From: Oceanicaulis sp. MMSF_3324
Lineage (GTDB): Bacteria; Pseudomonadota; Alphaproteobacteria; Caulobacterales; Maricaulaceae
Direction of reading: 5' to 3'
Length of the DNA: 64,000 nt
Assembly (NCBI RefSeq): GCF_030733545.1
Contig: NZ_JASHIU010000007.1
Location: forward strand, 42,501 to 106,500
Shown here: positions 10,284 to 20,021 of the stretch, piece by piece
Layout of the letters: each line of letters opens with the position of its first letter
How positions within the stretch are numbered: the stretch's first letter is position 1
The notes under the pieces: model-generated
Told to the model about the DNA's origin: nothing
Seen by the model: the letters and a program-made list of their open reading frames with translations, nothing else
The model's database searches: none
Made by a program: the position numbers and the translations under genes

Positions 10284-10321
10284 AGGCGAAATCAATTGAA
10301 ACGAGGCGAAAGCAAGGCGAA
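10284..10321. promoter_or_regulatory. Three direct repeats of AGGCGAA in a divergent intergenic region
   Basis: AGGCGAA occurs at 10284-10290, 10304-10310 and 10315-10321, between the membrane-protein gene (start 10213) and the amidase gene (start 10447). A cluster of three 7-mers in 38 bases could be a regulator site, but chance in GC-rich DNA cannot be excluded. Confidence 0.35.
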
Positions 10322-10446
10322 TTGAGGCTTTTTCAAGCGTGCGCTTCGGCCTAGTTTCTCGCTCGAACGAGTCAGGCGCTCAGTGCGCCGTTAACATACA
10401 TGAACAATCCGGCGCTGAACCGGAGCTGAACGTTCGAGGGGAAATC

Positions 10447-12171
10447 ATGTCCGGATCTCGCAATACACGCCGCACCGTGCTCGGGCTTCTGGCCGGGGCG
10501 GGAGTGGGCGGCATTGCCGCCTCCGCTGCCGGAGCCCGTCAGCAGACGCCGGTCACCTCCGACACGCTGACCGGCGCCGAGCGCCTGGCCGGGGTCAGCT
10601 ATACGCCGTCCGAGCGCGAGCAGATGCTGAACGGCATTGATGCCTGGCTCTCACGCGCGGAGCGTTTGCGCGCCGTTGAGAAACCCAATGAGCTGGCGCC
10701 TGCGCTGACCTTCGATCCGCGCCTGCCGGGCCAGACCTATCGTGCGCAAGACAATTTCGTCTCTGGGCTCCCCATTAATGCGGGGCCCAAACCCTCCGAT
10801 CCGGCGGACATCGCCTATGCGGCGAGCTGGAAGCAGTCCGCCTGGATGGCGCAGGGTGCGCTGACCAGCGTCGAACTGACCGAGATCTATCTTGATCGCA
10901 TTGCCCGTCATGGTGATGCATTGGAGTGCTATGTCACTGTCACCGCCGATCTGGCGCGGCGTCAGGCGCGTCAGATGGACGCCGAACGCGCTCGTGGTCA
11001 GGTGCGCGGCCCGCTTCACGGCATTCCGTATGCGCTCAAGGACATCATTGATGTCGCCGATATCCGGGCCACCTGGGGCGCGGCAATCTATCAGGACCGC
11101 GTGGCCGAACAGACCGCCGTGGTCGCCCAGCGTCTTGAAGAGGCGGGCGCCGTGCTTCTGGGCAAGGCGACCTCAGGCGCGCTGGCGTATGGCGATATCT
11201 GGTTTGACGGCGTGACCCGCAATCCGTTCAACCCCAATGAGGGCAGCTCTGGCAGCTCCGCCGGTCCCGCGTCGGCCACCGCGGCGGCGCTGTGCAGCTT
11301 CTCCATCGGCACTGAAACGCTGGGCTCCATCGTTTCACCGTCGCATCGCTGCGGTACGACCGGCTTGCGGCCGACCTTCGGCCGCGTGGCGCGCACCGGC
11401 GCCATGGCGCTATGCTGGTCGCTCGACAAGATCGGGCCCATTGTCCGCTCCACGCCTGACGCGGCTCTGGTGCTCGGCGTGATCAATGGCGGGGATGCGG
11501 GGGATGCGTCTTCGTTCGATCACGGTTTCGAAGCGGATTTCTCCCGCGATCTGTCCGGTCTGCGCTTGGGCTACAACCCGGCCTGGTTCGAAGAGGCGGC
11601 CGATCCTGATCGCGCGGCGCTCGACGCCGCCCGCGCGCTGGGGGTGGAGCTGGTGCCTGTGGAGTTTGACGAGCAGCCCTGGGACGCCATGCTGATCCAG
11701 CTGGAATGCGAGGCGGCCGCGGCGTTCGAGACCATGACGCTCGAGGATCTCGATGATCAGTTGCGCTGGCAGGTGGATGCCGCCTGGCCGAACACCTTCC
11801 GCCGGGCCCGCTTCGCCAGCGCGATCGACATGGTCAATGCCGACCGTCTGCGTCGCAAGGCCATGACCATGATGGCGGAGACCTTTGAGGGCATCGACGC
11901 CATGATCGGTCCGAACTTCGCCGGCGGCATGCTGCTGATCACCAACTATACCGGTCATCCCCAGCTCGCCTTCCGCTCGGGCTTTGTCGATCAGCCCACG
12001 CGGACGATCTTCGGCGCGCCGGCGGATGAGAGCGGGGATACCTTCTCTGTGCCCTATGCAACCTCGCTCTGGGCGCCCTTGTTTGACGAAGGCGTGATCC
12101 TGGCGCTGGGGGCGCAGATTGAAGCGCGCCTGGGCGTGGCTGATACTCGTCCGCAAGCGTTCGCCGAGTAA
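10447..12171 (+). CDS. Tat-exported amidase (amidase signature family)
   Basis: A hydrolase of C-N amide bonds with a Ser-cisSer-Lys triad, predicted to act in the periplasm. The start is the ATG at 10447 after gaggggaa, giving 574 residues. The N-terminus carries a twin-arginine motif, TRRTVLGLLAGAGVGG, followed by a small-residue cleavage region (SAAGARQ). The amidase-signature core follows: GIPYALKDIIDV with the catalytic Lys, EGSSGSSAGPA with the cis-Ser, and GTETLGSIVSPSHRCG with the nucleophilic Ser. The substrate is unknown. The glutathione transferase gene follows after 26 bases and shares its transcript. Confidence 0.9.
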   Translation: MSGSRNTRRTVLGLLAGAGVGGIAASAAGARQQTPVTSDTLTGAERLAGVSYTPSEREQMLNGIDAWLSRAERLRAVEKPNELAPALTFDPRLPGQTYRAQDNFVSGLPINAGPKPSDPADIAYAASWKQSAWMAQGALTSVELTEIYLDRIARHGDALECYVTVTADLARRQARQMDAERARGQVRGPLHGIPYALKDIIDVADIRATWGAAIYQDRVAEQTAVVAQRLEEAGAVLLGKATSGALAYGDIWFDGVTRNPFNPNEGSSGSSAGPASATAAALCSFSIGTETLGSIVSPSHRCGTTGLRPTFGRVARTGAMALCWSLDKIGPIVRSTPDAALVLGVINGGDAGDASSFDHGFEADFSRDLSGLRLGYNPAWFEEAADPDRAALDAARALGVELVPVEFDEQPWDAMLIQLECEAAAAFETMTLEDLDDQLRWQVDAAWPNTFRRARFASAIDMVNADRLRRKAMTMMAETFEGIDAMIGPNFAGGMLLITNYTGHPQLAFRSGFVDQPTRTIFGAPADESGDTFSVPYATSLWAPLFDEGVILALGAQIEARLGVADTRPQAFAE

Positions 12172-12197
12172 CGCCTCATCCATCGGGAGGACCGTCC

Positions 12198-12827
12198 ATG
12201 AAATTCTATGATTGCGCCACTGCGCCCAGCCCGCGCCGCGCCCGCATGGTGATTGCGGAAAAGCGGATCGATGTGGAGACCATCGAGGTCGATCTGCGAT
12301 CGGGCCAGCAGTTCAGCGAGGACTTCATGGCGGTCAATCCGGGCTGCACCGTGCCGGTGCTGGTCACCGATGACGGGGACAGCCTGTGCGAGAACGCCTC
12401 CATCGTGCGCTATCTCGAAGCGCTCTATCCCGATCCGCCGCTTCTGGGGACACGCCCGATTGACCAGGCGCGCGTCGCCGAATGGGTATGGCGGGCCGAG
12501 TTTGAAGGTCTGATCAGCGTCATGGAGGTGTTGCGCAATACCTCAAAGGCCATGAAGGACCGGGCGCTGCCTGGTCCCGACCCGGTGCCGCAGATCCCGG
12601 AACTGGCCGAGCGCGGCATGGCGCGCGGTCAGCGTTTCTTCAAGACGATGGACAAGCGGCTCAAGGACACGCCTTGGCTGGCGGGGGATGCGTTCAGCTT
12701 CGCCGATATCAGTGCGTTCGTCTTCGTCGAATTTGCGGCCTGGGTGAAGATGGTTCCGGGCGAGCAGCTGGAAGCGCTGGCGAAATGGCGAGACGCCTGC
12801 AAGGCGCGGCCCAGCGGTCAGGTCTGA
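12198..12827 (+). CDS. Glutathione S-transferase family protein
   Basis: A cytosolic detoxification-type protein of 209 residues. The thioredoxin-like N-domain opens with MKFYDCATAPSPRRARMVI, where the Ser/Pro region is the expected active-site loop, and contains the cis-Pro TVPVL and the glutathione-contacting ENASIVRYLE. The all-helical C-domain has DTPWLAGDAFSFADISAFVF, a GST C-terminal signature. A gggagga ribosome-binding site lies in the 26-base gap after the amidase gene, so the two are likely one operon. Its last 10 bases overlap the end of the convergent methyltransferase gene. Confidence 0.9.
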   Translation: MKFYDCATAPSPRRARMVIAEKRIDVETIEVDLRSGQQFSEDFMAVNPGCTVPVLVTDDGDSLCENASIVRYLEALYPDPPLLGTRPIDQARVAEWVWRAEFEGLISVMEVLRNTSKAMKDRALPGPDPVPQIPELAERGMARGQRFFKTMDKRLKDTPWLAGDAFSFADISAFVFVEFAAWVKMVPGEQLEALAKWRDACKARPSGQV

Positions 12828-13452
12828 CGTTTTCGGGTCAGCCAGATACCGGCGCCGCCACACGTCTCATCATTGAAGCGGCGCTCGACAAGTTCGAGCC
12901 CGGCCCCGTCCAGCGCGGTTTCAAAGTGCGCCGGGGCGAGGCTGGCGTGAAACAATCGGTCGCCGAACATGTCGCCCCAGGCGACGCCGTCGCCATCCCC
13001 GCTGGTGAACATGAAGGGTGCGCCAGGCGCCAACGCAGGTCCGATGCGCGCGATGAGTTGCGCCTGATCAAGGCCAGGCAAATGAAAACTCGAATGCCAG
13101 GCGATGGCGCCGCCATAGGGGCCGGAAAGCGCCAGGGTGCGCATGTCGCCGACGCGCCAGGTCTGATCCGGCCATTGCGCCCGGCACAGGGCGATCATGG
13201 CTTCGGCGATATCCACGCCCTCCACCTGTCGCCCTTGTTCGATCAGGTGGGCGGCGATGGGATAGCCCGATCCGCAGCCCAGATCGAGAATCCGTCCGTC
13301 CGGCTTCGCCAAAGCAAGAAAGCGGGCCATCCAGCCCGCTTCCATGAAGGTCTTCGCCGAGCGTCTGCGGGCGTCAAAGGACGTAGCATGACGCTCATAA
13401 ATGTCCGCGATGGCGGCGGCGCCGCGCGCCTCCGCCTCGGGGTTGCGATCGG

Positions 13453-13456
<4 letters not shown>
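12818..13456 (-). CDS. Class I SAM-dependent methyltransferase
   Basis: 212 residues with a Rossmann SAM-binding core: ILDLGCGSGYPIAAHLIEQG (motif I), VEGVDIAEAMIALCRAQWP (acidic residue binding the ribose) and WRVGDMRTL. The substrate is not evident; it resembles small-molecule (ubiquinone/arsenite-like) methyltransferases. Its ATG overlaps the stop of the upstream S9 peptidase gene by 4 bases (ATGA), so the two are translationally coupled. The 3' end overlaps the convergent GST gene. Confidence 0.88.
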
Positions 13457-15513
<2,057 letters not shown>

Positions 15514-15578
15514 CAATTACGCTCCAAGTCTCTGATCCGGCAGCGTAGGACTCTGAACGGCTTAAGGGCAAGGCCGGT

Positions 15579-16748
15579 TTAGCGCGCGTTGTTGAGAAGT
15601 CGCGCCCGGGACAGCCTGTAGGGCGGCGCAGGATGGGGAAGCTGGCCCACCACGCGACCGGCGATCAGGTTGGCCTGTGTCTGGGAGGCGGAGCGGAAGC
15701 TTTCCCAGGTTTCGACGCGATTGAAATAGACCCGGCTGCCCGCGCGTTGGGCGCTGGCCATGAAACGGGCGATATCCTGCCGATCCGTTTCTGTCAGGCG
15801 CGCCGGAAAATCGGCCCCAATGGCGTCGACGCCGGAATGCTCGTATCGGCTCCAGTATGGCCAGTCGGTCCGCACATGCACAAAGAGCTTGCCGGTCTGG
15901 GCGTGCAGAATGCGCAAGGTCTCATCGAGCACCATCGAGGGCGCGTCCGCCGGGGCGTCCTTGATCTGCACCCAGATGAGCTGACGCAGCTTGGCGGGAA
16001 GCGCGGCGAGCGCCGTGACATAGCGCGAGCGTGTCCGTGGGTTGCTGAGCGAGGTATATCCGGCCGGCACGATCAGTGCGCACCGTATGCCCGTACGCAC
16101 CAGTTCATCGAGCGTGTCCGATGCATCCTCCAGGACCGCCAGGTCCACCGCGCACCGAGCGTCGGGCTTGAGGTCGTTGAGCATCAGATCGGTATTGCGC
16201 GACTGGAAGGGCTGATCGATCTCGGCGCTGACAACGCGGACGAAATAGCTCGCCACGGCTTCGCGTTTCTGGTCCCAAACCGGCTGATAGAACAGCGAAA
16301 ACGCCTTCTTTTCATCTGCTTCGGTCTGGACCGTGCGTGCTTCGCGTGGTTCATCCACGTCCGCCGAGGCGAGGGTGGCGGCGAATTCCTCCACGCTCAA
16401 TTGCTCGGAAGTCGCTTCAACACCCAGCTGGTTGATGAAGTCCTCGCCGAGAAAGAACTCCTCCAGCTCCGCCCGCACCGTGTTCGTGAGGCGCTGAGCC
16501 TGAAGGCCTGACAAGGCCTTGAAGATAACCAGATAGCCGCTTTCGCACTGGATGATCAGATCGTCCTCGGCGATATGGCGTTCCATGATCGAGCGCGAGG
16601 CGATGAAGGCCCGCTCGCGCAGCTCGGGCCAGCGATGGCCCGCGGCCTCACGCACGCGATCCATGTTCACGAACTGATAGCGGCTGACATCAATCTGCTC
16701 TGCGCTCGCCAGATGGCGCTTGAGCTGGATCATCACGTCGTCATTCAC
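15579..16748 (-). CDS. Degenerate GGDEF/EAL-like protein, probably non-catalytic
   Basis: 389 residues starting with GTG at 16748 (MNDDVMIQL). The N-terminal 125 residues have the spacing of a GGDEF domain, but the signature is replaced (EDDLIIQCESGYLVIFKALSG where GGDEF-FLV would sit). Residues about 148-385 follow the order of an EAL domain, opening with FSLFYQPVWDQKREAVASYFVRV where active enzymes have YQPI..., then the E-A-L triplet. Here the catalytic Glu and the metal ligands are not visible. A role as a nucleotide receptor or scaffold is inferred. No transmembrane segment is seen. Neighbours give no hint; the gene is single and divergent from the TonB receptor. Confidence 0.6.
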   Translation of the reverse strand: MNDDVMIQLKRHLASAEQIDVSRYQFVNMDRVREAAGHRWPELRERAFIASRSIMERHIAEDDLIIQCESGYLVIFKALSGLQAQRLTNTVRAELEEFFLGEDFINQLGVEATSEQLSVEEFAATLASADVDEPREARTVQTEADEKKAFSLFYQPVWDQKREAVASYFVRVVSAEIDQPFQSRNTDLMLNDLKPDARCAVDLAVLEDASDTLDELVRTGIRCALIVPAGYTSLSNPRTRSRYVTALAALPAKLRQLIWVQIKDAPADAPSMVLDETLRILHAQTGKLFVHVRTDWPYWSRYEHSGVDAIGADFPARLTETDRQDIARFMASAQRAGSRVYFNRVETWESFRSASQTQANLIAGRVVGQLPHPAPPYRLSRARLLNNAR

Positions 16749-17073
16749 GCGGGCATCTCTCTTTCCGATCTGGCGTGAGCATAGTCGGCAAGGCGTTGTC
16801 AGAGCGTAACCTTAATCGCGATTGCTGCGGTTTCGAATGTCGCGCTTCAGATCTCTTCAAAAGGGCGTGACTTGCTGCGCTGTGTTGCTGCGCCGCACCG
16901 GTAATAAAATATTCAAATAAAATGATCTTTTTATTCCATTCTCCTTTGAATATCGCGTATGCAGCATCTTTATATTGCGTCGCAAATCGGTCATGGTCCG
17001 CGCCTTCGGCCATGCGCTGAACGACAGATACAAGCAGCCTGAAACAAGGTTGCGCCATTCAGGGAGAGTTTTC
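16749..17073. other. Intergenic region with AT-rich inverted repeat upstream of TonB receptor 1
   Basis: 325 bases without a gene. The part 16900-16970 is markedly AT-rich against a GC-rich background and holds a perfect 9-base inverted repeat, ATATTCAAA (16909-16917) and TTTGAATAT (16945-16953), 27 bases apart. This is the likely promoter/operator region of the receptor gene. I cannot name the regulator. Confidence 0.5.
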
Positions 17074-19626
17074 ATGGCATCATCCTTCAAGCGGATCGCC
17101 TTGCTTGCCGCCGCGTCCAGTCTGACGCTCGGCGCAGCATCTCAAGCACAAGTCTTCGAACAGGTCGGCGGCGGCGAACGCCGCACGGTCGATGTGATCA
17201 CCGTGACCGCGCAGCAGCGCGAAGAGAGCGCGCAGGACGTGCCGATCTCCATCGGCGCTTATGACACCCAGGCGCTGCAGAACGCCGGCGTGCGCGACAT
17301 CAAGGACCTGCAGGCGATTGCGCCGGGCCTGGTCGTCACCTCGACCCAGTCCGAGACCATCACCACCGCGCGTATTCGCGGCATCGGCACCGTGGGCGAC
17401 AATTTCGGTCTGGAAAGCTCGGTCGGCATCTACATCGACGGTGTGTTCCGTGCGCGCAACGGTGTGGGCTTCAATGATCTGGGCGAGCTGGAGCGCATTG
17501 AAGTGCTGCGTGGCCCGCAGGGCACCCTGTTTGGCAAGAACACCTCCGCTGGCGTTCTGAACATCGTCACCGTTGGCCCTGAGTTCGAACCGGGCGGCGC
17601 TGTTGAAGCCACGTTCGGCGATTACGGCTATTCGCGCGTCAGCGGTCATCTGACCGGTCCGATTGTCGAAGATGTTCTGGCTGGCCGCATTTTCGCGGTT
17701 GAGGGACATCGCAACGGCTACTCGGATCTGTATGTCGAGGACGACAATGGTCAATTGAACAAGGTTGATTCCGAGACCCAGGACTATTGGTCTGTGCGCG
17801 GTCAGCTGGAGTGGACCCCGAGCGCGACGGTGTCGGGGCGCCTGATCGCCGATTACACCGAACGCGACGAGTTGTGCTGCTCCGCCACGGCCTGGAACTA
17901 CACCCCGGCCGGTGTCGGCCTGGTCAATTCTGTCGGCGGGCAGGTGCTGTTCCCGGAAGATCCGGATCTGCGCGTCGCTTTCTCGAACCGTGAATATGAC
18001 CAGCTGGTCCAGGACTGGGGCTTGTCCGCAGAGTTCGATATCGAAATGCCGATCGGCACTCTGACGACGGTCACCTCCTATCGCACATGGGCGAATGAGC
18101 GCAGCCAGGATATCGACTACACCAGCGCTGATCTCGCTTATCGCGACAAGGCGAACAATTATACCGACATCGAGCGTCTGTCCCAGGAAGTGCGTCTGAA
18201 CGGCCAATGGGGCGATCTGGACTGGCTCGTCGGCGCCTTTTACTCGCACGAGGACCTGGTGCTGGGCGACGGCATCCGCGTCGGCGAAGACTGGGAAGCC
18301 TTCCTCGGTCGCTCCCTGACGGCTGGCAGCGTGCCGCCGCTGGGAACCCCGGCCGGCGTCAGCGTCGTGCTGTCCCAGCTGACGGGCGGTCTGATCAACA
18401 TTCCGCCGGGCATGGCCTATCTGGATGGCCAGGGTGTGAACCAGGACGTCTATAATCAGACCGCGGACAGCTGGGCCGTGTTCACCCACAACTCCTATCA
18501 GATCACCGACAATCTCGCCGTGACTGCAGGCCTGCGCTACACCCGCGAGAACAAGGACGTGTACGCTACCTTCGACACCAATCAGCCGCTGGCTTGTGCG
18601 GCGGTCGAGCAGGCGTTCGGCTTTGATCCGATCAATGGCTTCATCGCGGCGGCGTCGGCCCAGGGCCTGCCGGCTGCAACGATCTCCAGCGGCGCGACGG
18701 CGATCGGCAGCATCTGCTTGCCCTATCACCGCTCTGGTCTGGATGCGAACGGCTATGATAACGAGCGCACCGACGAGGAAGTGTCCGGCACGATCCGTCT
18801 GACCTATGATCTGACCGACGACGCCATGATCTATGGCGGTTACTCGCGCGGCTTCAAGGCCGGCGGTTTCAACCTGGATCGCCAGCTGAACGGCCCGATC
18901 GGTCCGGATGGCTACACCAATTCGGACAACTCCTTCGCGCCGGAAACGGTCGATTCCTACGAGGTCGGCTTCAAGTCCCAGCTGTTCGGCAATGTCGTGC
19001 AGCTGAACGGTTCGGCCTTCTACCAGCAGGTGGGGGACTTCCAGCTCAACACCTTCAACGGCATCGCCTTCGTGGTGGAGAGCATTGAAGAGGCGGAAAC
19101 CTATGGCGTGGAACTGGATTTCTACTACGCCACGCCCATTGATGGTCTCGATGTGACTGCCGGTTACGCCTACACCAACACCGAGTACACCGAGGTGAAC
19201 ACGGGCGATCCGCTGGTGGACGCGCTGCAGGGGCAGGACTTCTCGCTGGTGCCGGATCAGACCTTCACCACCCAGCTGATCTACACCCGTCCGGTGTTTG
19301 ACAATCTGGTGGCGAACGCCAGCCTCGATGCGCGCTGGGCGTCCGAATACAACACCGGTTCCGATCTTGACCCGGAGAAAGTCCAGGACGCCTTCACCAC
19401 AGTGAATGCTCGCATTGGCCTGGGCCGCGAAGATGGCCTGTGGTCGGTTGAGCTGTGGGGCCGCAACCTGACTGACGAAACTTATGCCCAGGTCGCGATC
19501 GACGCCTTTGCTCAGGGTCGCCGCGGCGGTGCTGGCACGTCGCTCGATCCGCGCGGCACCGCCAGCTATGCCGCCTTCCTGGGCGCGCCGCGCACCTGGG
19601 GCGTGACGCTGCGCACCGAGTGGTAA
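17074..19626 (+). CDS. TonB-dependent outer-membrane receptor, tandem copy 1
   Basis: An 850-residue energy-coupled outer-membrane importer. The start is the ATG at 17074 (MASSFKRIALLAAASSLTLGAASQAQ signal peptide) after agggaga; an in-frame extension to 16975 has no ribosome-binding site. After the signal come a TonB-box-like VDVITVTAQQREE, the plug domain (RIRGIGTVGDNFG, VYIDGVFRA-type strand, IEVLRGPQGTLFGKNTSAGVLNIVT) and a 22-strand barrel ending in WGVTLRTEW with a C-terminal Trp. The ligand is unknown; this subfamily is common in sphingomonads and caulobacters for plant- or protein-derived compounds. It is very similar throughout to the next gene, indicating duplication. Confidence 0.93.
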   Translation: MASSFKRIALLAAASSLTLGAASQAQVFEQVGGGERRTVDVITVTAQQREESAQDVPISIGAYDTQALQNAGVRDIKDLQAIAPGLVVTSTQSETITTARIRGIGTVGDNFGLESSVGIYIDGVFRARNGVGFNDLGELERIEVLRGPQGTLFGKNTSAGVLNIVTVGPEFEPGGAVEATFGDYGYSRVSGHLTGPIVEDVLAGRIFAVEGHRNGYSDLYVEDDNGQLNKVDSETQDYWSVRGQLEWTPSATVSGRLIADYTERDELCCSATAWNYTPAGVGLVNSVGGQVLFPEDPDLRVAFSNREYDQLVQDWGLSAEFDIEMPIGTLTTVTSYRTWANERSQDIDYTSADLAYRDKANNYTDIERLSQEVRLNGQWGDLDWLVGAFYSHEDLVLGDGIRVGEDWEAFLGRSLTAGSVPPLGTPAGVSVVLSQLTGGLINIPPGMAYLDGQGVNQDVYNQTADSWAVFTHNSYQITDNLAVTAGLRYTRENKDVYATFDTNQPLACAAVEQAFGFDPINGFIAAASAQGLPAATISSGATAIGSICLPYHRSGLDANGYDNERTDEEVSGTIRLTYDLTDDAMIYGGYSRGFKAGGFNLDRQLNGPIGPDGYTNSDNSFAPETVDSYEVGFKSQLFGNVVQLNGSAFYQQVGDFQLNTFNGIAFVVESIEEAETYGVELDFYYATPIDGLDVTAGYAYTNTEYTEVNTGDPLVDALQGQDFSLVPDQTFTTQLIYTRPVFDNLVANASLDARWASEYNTGSDLDPEKVQDAFTTVNARIGLGREDGLWSVELWGRNLTDETYAQVAIDAFAQGRRGGAGTSLDPRGTASYAAFLGAPRTWGVTLRTEW

Positions 19627-19657
19627 GTCTGAACTTTTCAGCTTAGCTGCACTTGCG

Positions 19658-19692
19658 AAAGGCCGCTTCCTCCGGGAGGCGGCCTTTTCTTT
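19658..19692 (+). terminator. Rho-independent terminator after TonB receptor 1
   Basis: GGCCGCTTCC (19661-19670) pairs with GGGAGGCGGCC (19674-19684), followed by ttttctttt. It lies about 32 bases after the receptor stop codon. Confidence 0.88.
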
Positions 19693-20021
19693 TAGGGCTT
19701 TATCCGATTCTCAATCGTGAATTTACGAGGGCGCGTTAGCGAGTGCAGCGCGTCTTTTCTTGGAATCGCGAAATTCCATTGTGCGTTTGCAGCATAGATT
19801 GACGTGCGCGTAATCGTGACAGCTTCGCAACAGTTGTATATCAAAATTCAGGAAAACAGCGGTTTTGGGCATTCTGAGAATGCTTAAGCGCTATTGGGTG
19901 CTTTACGCGCTCGCAAAATAAGTCACCTTTGTATGGACATTAGTCAGCGATGCATGGGGCGGTGCCCCGACAATGGTCACCGGGAAAATCCGGGAACGCT
20001 GAGTAGGGAGGAGACTAGTTC
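19693..20021. other. Intergenic region upstream of TonB receptor 2 with palindrome
   Basis: About 330 bases without a gene. It includes the perfect palindrome GCATTCT-G-AGAATGC at 19869-19883, a candidate operator, in an AT-richer stretch (19820-19930). A gggaggag ribosome-binding site precedes the next start. The presence of a terminator plus this region means that the two paralogous receptors are transcribed separately. Confidence 0.5.

Noticed and set aside
17080-18729. 549-codon frame on the minus strand opposite TonB receptor 1 (a similar one lies opposite receptor 2)
   Set aside because: It is a shadow of the duplicated receptor genes; its presence in both copies follows from their similarity, not from function.
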